This document shows, in pieces, positions 9,386-17,256 of a stretch of 64,000 nt of DNA. The notes under the pieces were generated by a model that saw nothing but the letters and a program-made list of their open reading frames with translations, was not told where the DNA came from and did no database searches. Origin of the DNA: Streptomyces sp. MNU76 (lineage in GTDB: Bacteria > Actinomycetota > Actinomycetes > Streptomycetales > Streptomycetaceae). Where the stretch lies: positions 310,001-374,000 of the forward strand of contig NZ_JAJKLK010000030.1 in the NCBI RefSeq assembly GCF_020982545.1, given 5' to 3'. The position numbers and the translations under genes are program-made. The stretch's first letter is position 1. Every line of letters starts with the position of its first letter.

Positions 9386-9860
9386 ATGACCAACCACCGC
9401 GTTCCCGAAGCCCAGGCCCTGCTCAACACAGCCTTCGGCGCCTACCTCCTGGCGACCGGCGTCCACGCCGCGACCAAGAAGGCCAACCGCCCCCTGCCCT
9501 GGCCCAGCGCCTTCCTCGTGCTGCCCCTGGTGCTCCCCACCGACACCCGCAACGACCTGCCCACCCAGGCCGTCCACTCGATGTCCGCCTGGCTCACCGA
9601 ACACCCCCAGCACCAGGCCGCCTTCGCCCTGCGGGCCGCTGCCCTGACCGAATACACCCGCGCCAGCCTGCGCACCGCCCTACGCCACCACGCCCTCGGG
9701 TCACCGCAGCAGGACTGCGCTGCCCCGCCCGCCCAAGGCCGCCTCGCAAGCCCCCAGCGATGAAGTCGCCGACTGCGCCCGCCGCGCCGGCCTCGTCGGC
9801 CGCTGGCTCGCCGTCGTCGAGCCAGCCCTTGCCTACAACCTCCTCGGCGTCCGCCCCTGA
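9386..9860 (+). pseudogene. ABC-3C middle component, frameshifted
   Basis: The first frame starts at ATG 9386 (GTG 9380 is possible) and reads VPEAQALLNTAFGAYLLA, then PSAFLVLPLVLP and STRT-like helices, the usual fold of the small middle component. That frame ends at 9763 with an atypical tail. The expected C-terminus, CARRAGLVGRWLAVVEPALA then YNLLGVRP, is present in a different frame and ends at 9860. So one net extra base, or two missing, lies somewhere around 9700-9760 in a run of CCGCCCGCCC. The cause may be mutation, sequencing error or programmed frameshifting. In the family this protein bridges the ATPase and the effector. Confidence 0.68.
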
Positions 9861-9891
9861 CCACCTCTGCCCAAGGAGCCTACGAACCACC

Positions 9892-11844
9892 ATGCAGCTA
9901 CTCGCCCTGGCCCTCTACCACCGAGACGGCCGGCCCACCCCCAGGGTCGTGCGGTTTCGTCCCGGGGCGCTCAACATCCTCACCGGCGAGTCCGAAACCG
10001 GGAAGTCCGAGATCCTCGACATCGTCGACTACTGCCTGGGCCGCAGCACCCCCAACCTGCCGGACGAACCCATCGACCGGACCGTGGGCTGGTACGCGCT
10101 CCTGGTCGCCTTCCACGACAGCCGCATGCTCCTGGCCCGGCCCCGCCCCGCAGGCGCCTCGACTACCCAGGCCATGATCCGCACCGGCGGAGACACCCTC
10201 GACCTGCCCCGTGCCGACGAACTGACACCGAACTCGAACGTCGCCGCGCTGCGCAGCCAGGTCAGTGCCCGCCTGGGCATCGAGGACTTCCGCTTCCAGC
10301 CGCCCACCGGCGCCGCCCGCCAGGCTTTTGACGTCTCCGTCGCCCAGGCGGCCCTGCTGTGCTTCCAGAACCAGAACGAGATCGCCGATAAGAAGGCCCT
10401 CTTCCACCGCCAGACCGAAAACGGCATCGCCCAGACCCTCAAGGACACCCTGCCCTACTTCCTCGGAGCCGCCGGACCTGAACAGGCCCTGCGCCGCCAC
10501 CACCTCAACGAGGCCCAGCGCGCCCAGCGCGCCGCCCAGCGCAAGCTCGACGACGCCCACCGCCACCGCGACGCCGTGGACGCCAGCGGTGTCGCCCTGC
10601 TCCGCCTCGCCCAGAGCGAAGGACTCCTGGAGGAAGTCCCCCCGGCCCCCGCCGCAGAGGAGATCCGCGCTCTCCTGGAGCAGGCGCTCACCGTCACGGT
10701 CTCCACCGTGGGCCCGGTGGATCTCACAGACCGGCGCCAGGGCCTGACCGACGAGCGACGGCACCTGCGCGAGCAACTGCAGCAGCTCGACGAGGCACTC
10801 GCCCTCGTCGACCGCTGGCAAAAGCAGGGAGAGGCCTTCACCGGCGAACTCCACCTGCAACTCGGCCGCCTGCAGACCATCAACCTCCTGGGACCCGAAC
10901 GCGACTACGACACCGCTCTGTGCCCGATGTGCACCCGCCCGCTGGAGGAACCGGACGCCTCGGCGGCAGAGATCACCACACTCACCGCGCAGCTTGCGGA
11001 AGAACTCGACCAGGCCCAGGGCATCCAGCCGATCCGCGACGAGCACCGCAGATCCCTCCAAGCCGAACGGGCAGCCGTCGTCGAACGCCTCAAGGTCAAC
11101 GGGGCGCAACTGCGGGAACTGACCACCAACGACGAACGCATGCGCAACCTCCAGGACCAGCATGTGCGCATCGCCCGGATCCAGGGACGCATCGACCAAG
11201 CTCTCACCGCCGGCACCGGATCACCCGCTGGCGACATCGGCGAACTGCGCAACAACCTGGTCCTGGCCCAGGAGAACGTCGCCACCCTTCAAGCCCTGAT
11301 CGACGAGGACGACGTCGCCGCCGAGGCGGAACGTCGGCTGGCCGACATCGCCGTCAACATGACAGCCTGGGCCCGGCGCCTGGACCTGGGCCAGGCCGCC
11401 TCCGCGGACGAAGTCGCCATCAGCCTCAGCCAGCTCAACGTCGTCGTACGACGCCCCCAAGGACGCCTCCCGCTCAACCGCATCGGCAGCGCCAAGAACT
11501 GGATCGGCTACCACATGGTCGCCCATCTCGCCCTGCACACCTACTTCCGGCTTCACCGCCGGCCCGTCCCCGGCTTCCTCATGTTCGATCAGCCGACCCA
11601 GGCCTTTTTCCCCGCCAAGATCAAGGACGCCACCACCGTCCAAGACGCCGACTGGAACACCGTCACCGCCTACTTCGAACTCCTCAAAGACGTAGCCGAC
11701 CTCAACGAAGGCGCTCTGCAGATCATCGTGTGCGACCACGCCAACCTCACCGAAGAACCCTGGTTCCAGGACGCCATCGTCGAGAACTGGCGGCCGCTCG
11801 ACGGTCAGCGCAAGGCCCTGATCCCGAACGACTGGCTTGACTGA
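9892..11844 (+). CDS. ABC-3C system ATPase, DUF3732 family (Rad50/SMC-like)
   Basis: The protein has 650 residues and starts at ATG 9892 after AAGGAG. The Walker A loop is GESETGKS (residues 32-39). The middle is coiled-coil with a zinc-hook-like CPMC at about residues 344-347. The C-terminal half carries the Walker B region FLMFDQPTQ near residue 560 and ends IVENWRPLDGQRKALIP, which is characteristic of DUF3732 ATPases. The family senses nucleic acid or a foreign signal and licenses the associated effector. It is the third gene of the operon starting at 8115, and a strong hairpin follows it at 11859. Confidence 0.82.
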   Translation: MQLLALALYHRDGRPTPRVVRFRPGALNILTGESETGKSEILDIVDYCLGRSTPNLPDEPIDRTVGWYALLVAFHDSRMLLARPRPAGASTTQAMIRTGGDTLDLPRADELTPNSNVAALRSQVSARLGIEDFRFQPPTGAARQAFDVSVAQAALLCFQNQNEIADKKALFHRQTENGIAQTLKDTLPYFLGAAGPEQALRRHHLNEAQRAQRAAQRKLDDAHRHRDAVDASGVALLRLAQSEGLLEEVPPAPAAEEIRALLEQALTVTVSTVGPVDLTDRRQGLTDERRHLREQLQQLDEALALVDRWQKQGEAFTGELHLQLGRLQTINLLGPERDYDTALCPMCTRPLEEPDASAAEITTLTAQLAEELDQAQGIQPIRDEHRRSLQAERAAVVERLKVNGAQLRELTTNDERMRNLQDQHVRIARIQGRIDQALTAGTGSPAGDIGELRNNLVLAQENVATLQALIDEDDVAAEAERRLADIAVNMTAWARRLDLGQAASADEVAISLSQLNVVVRRPQGRLPLNRIGSAKNWIGYHMVAHLALHTYFRLHRRPVPGFLMFDQPTQAFFPAKIKDATTVQDADWNTVTAYFELLKDVADLNEGALQIIVCDHANLTEEPWFQDAIVENWRPLDGQRKALIPNDWLD

Positions 11845-11858
11845 CACCCGCGCACAAA

Positions 11859-11889
11859 GGGCCCGGCTCTGCGAGCGCGAGCCGGGCCC
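11859..11889. terminator. Perfect 11-bp hairpin after the ABC-3C operon
   Basis: GGGCCCGGCTC at 11859-11869 pairs perfectly with GAGCCGGGCCC at 11879-11889 around a 9-base loop. It begins 15 bases after the ATPase stop and is a convincing actinomycete terminator. Confidence 0.75.
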
Positions 11890-12242
11890 CGCGAAGGCTT
11901 GGACGCCGGTGCCACGGCCGCAGCACTGGCACAGCGACCTCACCCTGCCTGCGAAGCGATGGCTGAACCAGCAGATCCCCACATATTCCCAGACGCCACT
12001 GCGCCACGGCGTCTTCGATTCCCTGGCCTGGATGATGAAGAGGCGTAGAACAGTAGCGGACCAGGTCCGCCCCGAACGGCTGCCGAGGATGAGGTCTCGA
12101 AGCCGACGGGCGGGAATTCAGATGGTCAGGCAGTTCAGCACTTCGACGGCCGCTGCAGTGGCGTGCTGCTGCAGCGCAAGGTCGTTCACGAGAGTGTCGG
12201 TGTCGCACTCCTCCTCGCCCAGTGTCGTGGTGACGTGCACCC

Positions 12243-13418
12243 TGTGCCGCTCGAAAAGTCGTCGCCGCTGGTGGCAGGGGGACGGGTCGTCGGCTGGCAG
12301 CATGTCTGGATGATCGTGTCCCTGCTGTACAAGGTGACCCGGAAGTTGCTCTCCCTGCCGTCGGCGCTGCTTCGCGGGGATGCAGCAAAGGACGCGGAAC
12401 TTCTCGTGCTGCGCCACGAAAATGCGGTGCTGCGCCGACAGCTGGCCAACCAGGTCCGCTACGAACCAGCCGATCGATTCTGGTTCGCTGCCCTCTCCGG
12501 CCTGATACCTCGGCGTCACTGGCGCGACATCTTCCCGGTCACCCCCGGCACCCTGCTCGGCTGGCACCGCCGATTCATCACCGCGAAGTGGGACTACAGC
12601 GCGCGCAGACGCACCGGTCGGCCGCCCACCGCAGCGGCGATCAAGAACCTCGTGCTTCGACTCGCCAGCGAGAATCGGCGATGGGGGCACCGGCGGATCC
12701 AGGGCGAGTTGGCTCGGCTCGGGCACCGGATCGCGGCCTCGACAGTGTGGGAGATTCTCCACGCGGCGGGCATCGACCCGGCGCCGCGTCGCTCCGGTCC
12801 GACTTGGCGCGAGTTCCTCACCGCCCAGGCCGAGGGCATCATCGCAGCGGACTTCTTCCACATCGACACCGTGTTCGGCAGGCGGTTGTACGCGCTGGCC
12901 TTCTTCGAGCACGGCACCCGGCGCCTGCACATCACCGGCGTCACCGCCCACCCGACGCGCGAATGGACGGTGCAGCAGGCGAGGAATCTCGCCGCCGACC
13001 TCGGAGTACGCATGGAGTCCCTGCGCTTCCTGCTGCGCGATCGAGACGGCAAGTACGGCGACGCGTTCGACGCAGTCTTCGAGGCCGAGAAACTGGACGT
13101 GATCAAGAGTGCGCCGCGGGCACCTCGGATGAACGCCCACTGCGAGCGCGTCATCGGCAGCATCTGGCGCGAAGTTCTCGACCACGTCCTCATCCTCGGA
13201 GAGGCCCACGCGCGACAGGTCCTCGCGGCCTACCAGAGTCACCACAACGAGCACCGGCCCCACCAGGCACGCAACCAGCTACCACCCGATGCTGAGAAGC
13301 AGCCTGCTGCGATGGACATCGACACCCATAGGCTGCTGCGCACCCGGATCCTCGGCGGCCTCATCAACGAGTACAGATACGCCGCGTGACGTGCGGCGAC
13401 GACTTTTCGAGCGGCACA
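12243..13418 (+). mobile_element. Insertion sequence, IS3/IS481-like, 1176 bp
   Basis: Terminal inverted repeats of 26 bp are identical at 12243-12268 and 13393-13418; they begin TGTGCCGCTCGAAAAGTCG. The element starts with TG and ends with CA, as in IS3 and IS481 families. The flanking bases CCC at 12240-12242 and 13419-13421 form a 3-bp target duplication, fitting these families. It carries one integrase-type transposase. The perfect ends and intact gene suggest an active or recently active copy. Confidence 0.88.
12310..13389 (+). CDS. Integrase-core (DDE) transposase
   Basis: The protein has 359 residues from ATG 12310. The N-terminal part has a leucine-rich helix (AELLVLRHENAVLRRQL) and a helix-turn-helix. 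The rve-type catalytic core has the first Asp in FFHIDTVFGRR, the second in RFLLRDRDGKYG, and the Glu in APRMNAHCERVIGSIWREVL. HNEHRPHQA near the end is typical of IS3/IS481-type enzymes. All three catalytic residues are present and the gene ends 3 bases before the right inverted repeat. An in-frame start at 12163 lies outside the element and is not used. Confidence 0.87.
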   Translation: MIVSLLYKVTRKLLSLPSALLRGDAAKDAELLVLRHENAVLRRQLANQVRYEPADRFWFAALSGLIPRRHWRDIFPVTPGTLLGWHRRFITAKWDYSARRRTGRPPTAAAIKNLVLRLASENRRWGHRRIQGELARLGHRIAASTVWEILHAAGIDPAPRRSGPTWREFLTAQAEGIIAADFFHIDTVFGRRLYALAFFEHGTRRLHITGVTAHPTREWTVQQARNLAADLGVRMESLRFLLRDRDGKYGDAFDAVFEAEKLDVIKSAPRAPRMNAHCERVIGSIWREVLDHVLILGEAHARQVLAAYQSHHNEHRPHQARNQLPPDAEKQPAAMDIDTHRLLRTRILGGLINEYRYAA

Positions 13419-13519
13419 CCCACCGCACAGCGCGCGGGCGTCTCTTCATTCGGTGAACGCCACCGACGCCCCCCGAGGTGGGACGGTTCCCCAACGCGTG
13501 CGGGAAGTGTCGGCCGGAG

Positions 13520-14428
13520 TCACCCCGGCTGTGCGGAGACCCGCCGCACCAGGTTGTGGAGTTCGGTCATCGCGGCCTGGAAGTCGGCCCGGTCCTGCTC
13601 CTTGAAGCGCCGGAAGTACCAATTGGGCACCCGGGTGTTGCGTTCACGCGATTGGAAGATCATGTCCTGGATCTGCCGGGCCATCACCAGTAACCGGTCG
13701 GGCGCGGTGGGGCTGGCGACCGCGCAGTCCAAGAGGGCCAGCACCCGCTCGCGCTCCGCGGCCACCGTCCTTTGCTTACGGCAGGTCTCCAGCCCGATCA
13801 TCACCGCCCCGAGCGAGGGCACGTACCACTGGAGAACCAGGTCCATGACGCTCAGCCTGATCACCAAGCCGACCACGAGCCCCGCTGCCAGCCAGAGCAG
13901 GACTGCCCCCGTGAGAGCCCGGGCGTAGCGCCGCCGCACCCGGGCGCCCCAGCCGAGATTCTGGTACTGGCAGGCCAGTACGTCGTAGGGGCGGGGCAGG
14001 AGTGGCACCTCGTAGTAGTCCGTGAGGTCCGCTTCGTCGCCCCGGAAGCGCCGGTTGAGGCTGCTGACCACCTGGGCGCCGGGCGCAGGGCCGACCAGGA
14101 CATCGTTCCACGGCAGGCCGTAGAGCCGTACGTCGAAGAGCTCCTGGAGCAGGGCCGCCTGACGAGCTGTACCGCTCTCCCAGAGGGTGAGGCCCATCGA
14201 GTGGGCAACCGCCCAGGCCCCGCCCAGCAGTGCCACCGATGCCGACCATGACGGGAAGAGCGTCGTGACAACTCCGGCCCCGGCCAGCAGGACGGAAATC
14301 CACAGCCTGGCATCGGCCAGGCGCTGGGCCCGGGCGTGAGCCACGGTCATGGCCCGCAGCCGCTGGACCGCTTCGGTCTCGTTCTGCTCCGTCAGTATCG
14401 ACGGCACGTGCCCTGGTTCGCTACTCAT
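13520..14428 (-). CDS. S-4TM family putative pore-forming effector
   Basis: The protein has 302 residues from ATG 14428 (GGGGG ribosome site); an ATG at 14449 lacks one. It has two pairs of membrane helices, at about residues 42-82 and 171-214, joined by a cytoplasmic region. The C-terminal string RNTRVPNWYFRRFKEQDRA is characteristic of the S_4TM family, predicted to perforate the membrane as the killing arm of conflict systems. Here it is the last gene of a minus-strand operon after a TPR protein (72 bases upstream) and a kinase-fold/NACHT protein, which suggests those proteins sense or gate the pore. Its activity is inferred from the family. Confidence 0.78.
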   Translation of the reverse strand: MSSEPGHVPSILTEQNETEAVQRLRAMTVAHARAQRLADARLWISVLLAGAGVVTTLFPSWSASVALLGGAWAVAHSMGLTLWESGTARQAALLQELFDVRLYGLPWNDVLVGPAPGAQVVSSLNRRFRGDEADLTDYYEVPLLPRPYDVLACQYQNLGWGARVRRRYARALTGAVLLWLAAGLVVGLVIRLSVMDLVLQWYVPSLGAVMIGLETCRKQRTVAAERERVLALLDCAVASPTAPDRLLVMARQIQDMIFQSRERNTRVPNWYFRRFKEQDRADFQAAMTELHNLVRRVSAQPG

Positions 14429-14499
14429 GACGCCCCCGCCGTCCGTCATACCGTGGTCTCACTGTGCCGACTCGGACACGGAGTGTCCATACGGCGTGA

Positions 14500-17256
14500 T
14501 CAGCGGTCCGTGTCCTTCGATGCCCGAAGGCTGATCGTGGGCGGCCCGCCGAGGGGGCCGGGAGAGGCCGCGTCGCCCACCGCGGCGGTCAGCCGGCGCA
14601 CCGCGGCCCGGTACCGTTCGGCGTCTCCGCGAAAACCCACCCGCTCCAGCCGGTCCAGGATCACGTGGTTGCGTTCGAGCGCCTCGCTGAGCAGCATGGC
14701 CCGCCCGGTCTCCAGGGCCACGACCGCCGCACGGGCGTCACCGAGGGCGGCGTGGGCCCGGGCCGCACCGGCCGACAGGACTTCCGCGGACCTGAGCCAG
14801 CTCTCCTTGTGCGCGCGGGTCGCCTGGCGCCGGAAGACCTGTCGCAGGACGGCCAGACCTTGTCCGCAGGCCTCGGCCGCCTGCTGGTGCTCCCCCCGGC
14901 TCTGCGCCCATCCGGCCCAGTTCAGCGCTGCTTGGACGCTCCACAGCACCTCGGTCGCCGCACCGTCCCGGCACGCCTTCCGGAACAGGGCCGTGGCCTT
15001 GGCCGCGTCGCCGGGGTCGCCGGACAGCCGGTGCCGATCGCGCAGGAAGCACGCGAGATTGTTGAGATACAGCGGCCGGGACACCGCTGTGCCGGGAAGG
15101 CGGTCGACCACGTCTCTGAGGGCGGCGACCGCCGCTTCCAGAAGACCGACGTCCTCCCTCACCCGCCACAGGTGCCACAGACAGCCCGCCCGGTTGGCGG
15201 CCGTTCTCGGGGCTTCGGGCGAATCGGCGGACAGCAGTGCGAGGGCTCTGTCGTACATCTGGAGGGCCTCTTCGAGCGCGGCGACATCGGATGTCCGGAG
15301 ATGGTGGTCGACCAGCGCGCCGGCGAGGTTGTCGAGGTACACCGGCTGGTCCGGAGCGGTGGACACGGCGCCGTCGACCGCCTGGCGGAAGGCCGCCAGC
15401 GCCTGGGCCAGGGTGACGGAGTCCGCGGTGTGCTCGTAGCGGGTGCGCAGGGCGTTTCCCAGATCGTTGAGCAGCCCGTGCCGTACCGGTGCGGCCGGCG
15501 GGGTCAGGGCGACCGCCTCGTTCAGGCACGCGAGACTCTCGTCCAGATCCACCACCTGCCCCCGGACCGAGAAGCGGTCCAGCAGGTCGTTCGCCAGCTC
15601 TCTCAGGAGCCCCGGCGTCCGAGGCCCGCCGGGTTGTGTGCGGGCCAGAGCCTCCCGGTGCAGGGCGATGGCTGCTTCCAGGTCCTCCATGTCACCTGAG
15701 CCGGCGTGCCGCAGACGCAGCGCCACGGCGAGGTTGTCCAGGAGGGGGGTCACCGCGGGCGCGGCCGGTGGGGTCCTGGCGAGTAATTTGCTCAGCCGCG
15801 CGACCAGTTCGTCGAGCTGCGGGCCGGGGGCGGCGAAACGCAGCCCCGCCGTCGCGGCGTTCAGCTTCCGGACGGGCGGCTCCGGACCGTCGCCCCGGGG
15901 GAGGACGCCTGGGCTGTCGTCCGACAGGAGTCCGGACGCGCGCGCCAGGTCCTCGGGGGTGCCCCGCGCGTCCCAGCGGTCGAGCAAGGCGATCGCCAGG
16001 TCGCCGGCCCGTCCGCCGCGGGCCGGGGCCCTGGGCGGCGTCATGGTCAGAGCCTGGTCGAGGAAGCGCACCGCCTCGTCCAGAGCCGACCCGTCCCCGG
16101 TCGTCCGGTAGCCCTCCAGAACGGCCCGGCCCAGCAGGGCCAGCGCCGCGGGCTCCCGGCCGAAGGGCGGACTCGTGCTCAGGGCCTGTCGGCACACGGC
16201 CACGGCTTCGGCCAGGGCGTCGGTGTTCCCGATCCGCTCGTAATCGGCGAGTAGCGCGCCGGCGAGCCCGACCGCGCAGGAGGCGCGCAGGGCGGGGCGG
16301 TCCGTGGCGTGCACCGCCCGGTAGAGAGTGATTGCCAGGGTGAGATCGTCGATGGCCCCGCGATCCTCGTAGCGCATCCGCAGGGCCTCCGCGAGCGTGT
16401 GCATCTGCCATTCCCGATCGGCCGAGGAGGGCGGGCTGGCCGCCAGCGCGCTCTGCGCGAGCGACACCGCGTCGTCCAGATCGGACAAACCGCCGCCGCG
16501 CCGGTGACGGGCGAGCAGCACCCCGGACAGATTGGCCAGCCGTAGCGGGAGCTCGGGAGAGTCCCGGTCCGTGCTGTCGATGGCCTCCTGATAGACCCTC
16601 ACGGCTTCGTCCATGGCGCTCCGGTCGCCCGTGCGGTCGTAGTGGGCCTGCAGGGCGCTGCCCAGGTTCGTCAGATACAGCAGCCGGTTCGGATCGTCGG
16701 GCCGGGACATCGCGACGGCTTCACGGTGCGCCTCGACGGCGCGGGCGAGATCCTCCGCGTCCCCGTTCCTGTCGAACCGTTCGGCGAGCGTCAGGCCCAG
16801 GTTGTCCAGCAGCGTGCACCGCAGGTCCGTGTCGTCCGGGTCAGGGCCGTCCGGGTCCATGTGCTCCAGCGCCCTGCGCAGGGTGCTGGAGGCGCTGTCG
16901 AGAAGGTCCATGGCGCCCGACAACTCGTACTGCACACGCATGCAGTTGGCGAGGTTGTTGAGGGTGAAGAGCTGCTCGGGCCGTTCGGCACCGTGGGCGG
17001 CCTCGTAGACCACCCGGGCCTCGTCCACGTCCTCCGGGTCGCCCATCGCCTCGAAGCGGTCCAGCAGGGCATGGCCCAGTTCGGTGAGGAACTCCGTGTC
17101 GGGGAGGGCTCCGTAGGCGTTGATGCGGCGCCACAGCAGGACGGCACGCTCGGCGGCATCGAGGTCACCGGTGGCGGCGTACCGCTCCCGGGCGGCGTCC
17201 GCCTGTGCGACCAGGATGCCGATGTCCTCGGGGAGGGGTGCGTCGGGCCCGGTCAT
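14500..17256 (-). CDS. TPR-repeat protein lacking a CHAT domain
   Basis: The protein has 918 residues from ATG 17256 with AAGGAG upstream. It consists of a long run of TPR-like helical pairs of the form (D/E)DLD-A-x5-AL (for example ADSVTLAQALAAFRQAV). Its C-terminus, LETGRAMLLSEALERNHVIL, resembles the linker that leads into the CHAT protease in TPR-CHAT proteins, but no CHAT domain follows; the protein ends after about 50 more residues. The start overlaps the stop of the upstream NACHT gene as ATGA, indicating translational coupling. Likely role: a protein-interaction scaffold between the NACHT sensor and the S-4TM effector downstream. Confidence 0.75.
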   Translation of the reverse strand: MTGPDAPLPEDIGILVAQADAARERYAATGDLDAAERAVLLWRRINAYGALPDTEFLTELGHALLDRFEAMGDPEDVDEARVVYEAAHGAERPEQLFTLNNLANCMRVQYELSGAMDLLDSASSTLRRALEHMDPDGPDPDDTDLRCTLLDNLGLTLAERFDRNGDAEDLARAVEAHREAVAMSRPDDPNRLLYLTNLGSALQAHYDRTGDRSAMDEAVRVYQEAIDSTDRDSPELPLRLANLSGVLLARHRRGGGLSDLDDAVSLAQSALAASPPSSADREWQMHTLAEALRMRYEDRGAIDDLTLAITLYRAVHATDRPALRASCAVGLAGALLADYERIGNTDALAEAVAVCRQALSTSPPFGREPAALALLGRAVLEGYRTTGDGSALDEAVRFLDQALTMTPPRAPARGGRAGDLAIALLDRWDARGTPEDLARASGLLSDDSPGVLPRGDGPEPPVRKLNAATAGLRFAAPGPQLDELVARLSKLLARTPPAAPAVTPLLDNLAVALRLRHAGSGDMEDLEAAIALHREALARTQPGGPRTPGLLRELANDLLDRFSVRGQVVDLDESLACLNEAVALTPPAAPVRHGLLNDLGNALRTRYEHTADSVTLAQALAAFRQAVDGAVSTAPDQPVYLDNLAGALVDHHLRTSDVAALEEALQMYDRALALLSADSPEAPRTAANRAGCLWHLWRVREDVGLLEAAVAALRDVVDRLPGTAVSRPLYLNNLACFLRDRHRLSGDPGDAAKATALFRKACRDGAATEVLWSVQAALNWAGWAQSRGEHQQAAEACGQGLAVLRQVFRRQATRAHKESWLRSAEVLSAGAARAHAALGDARAAVVALETGRAMLLSEALERNHVILDRLERVGFRGDAERYRAAVRRLTAAVGDAASPGPLGGPPTISLRASKDTDR

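Larger units (their letters stand above)
12118..13449 (-). pseudogene. Small ORF split by an insertion sequence
   Basis: If the IS at 12243-13418 and one CCC copy are removed, the minus strand gives an uninterrupted frame of 50 codons from ATG 13449 to the stop at 12118. It reads RPRAVRWVHVTTTLGEEE across the join and ends AAAVEVLNCLTI. The family is not recognised and no ribosome site is clear, so the gene itself is only a candidate. The exact restoration across the 3-base duplication is the main support. Confidence 0.42.
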
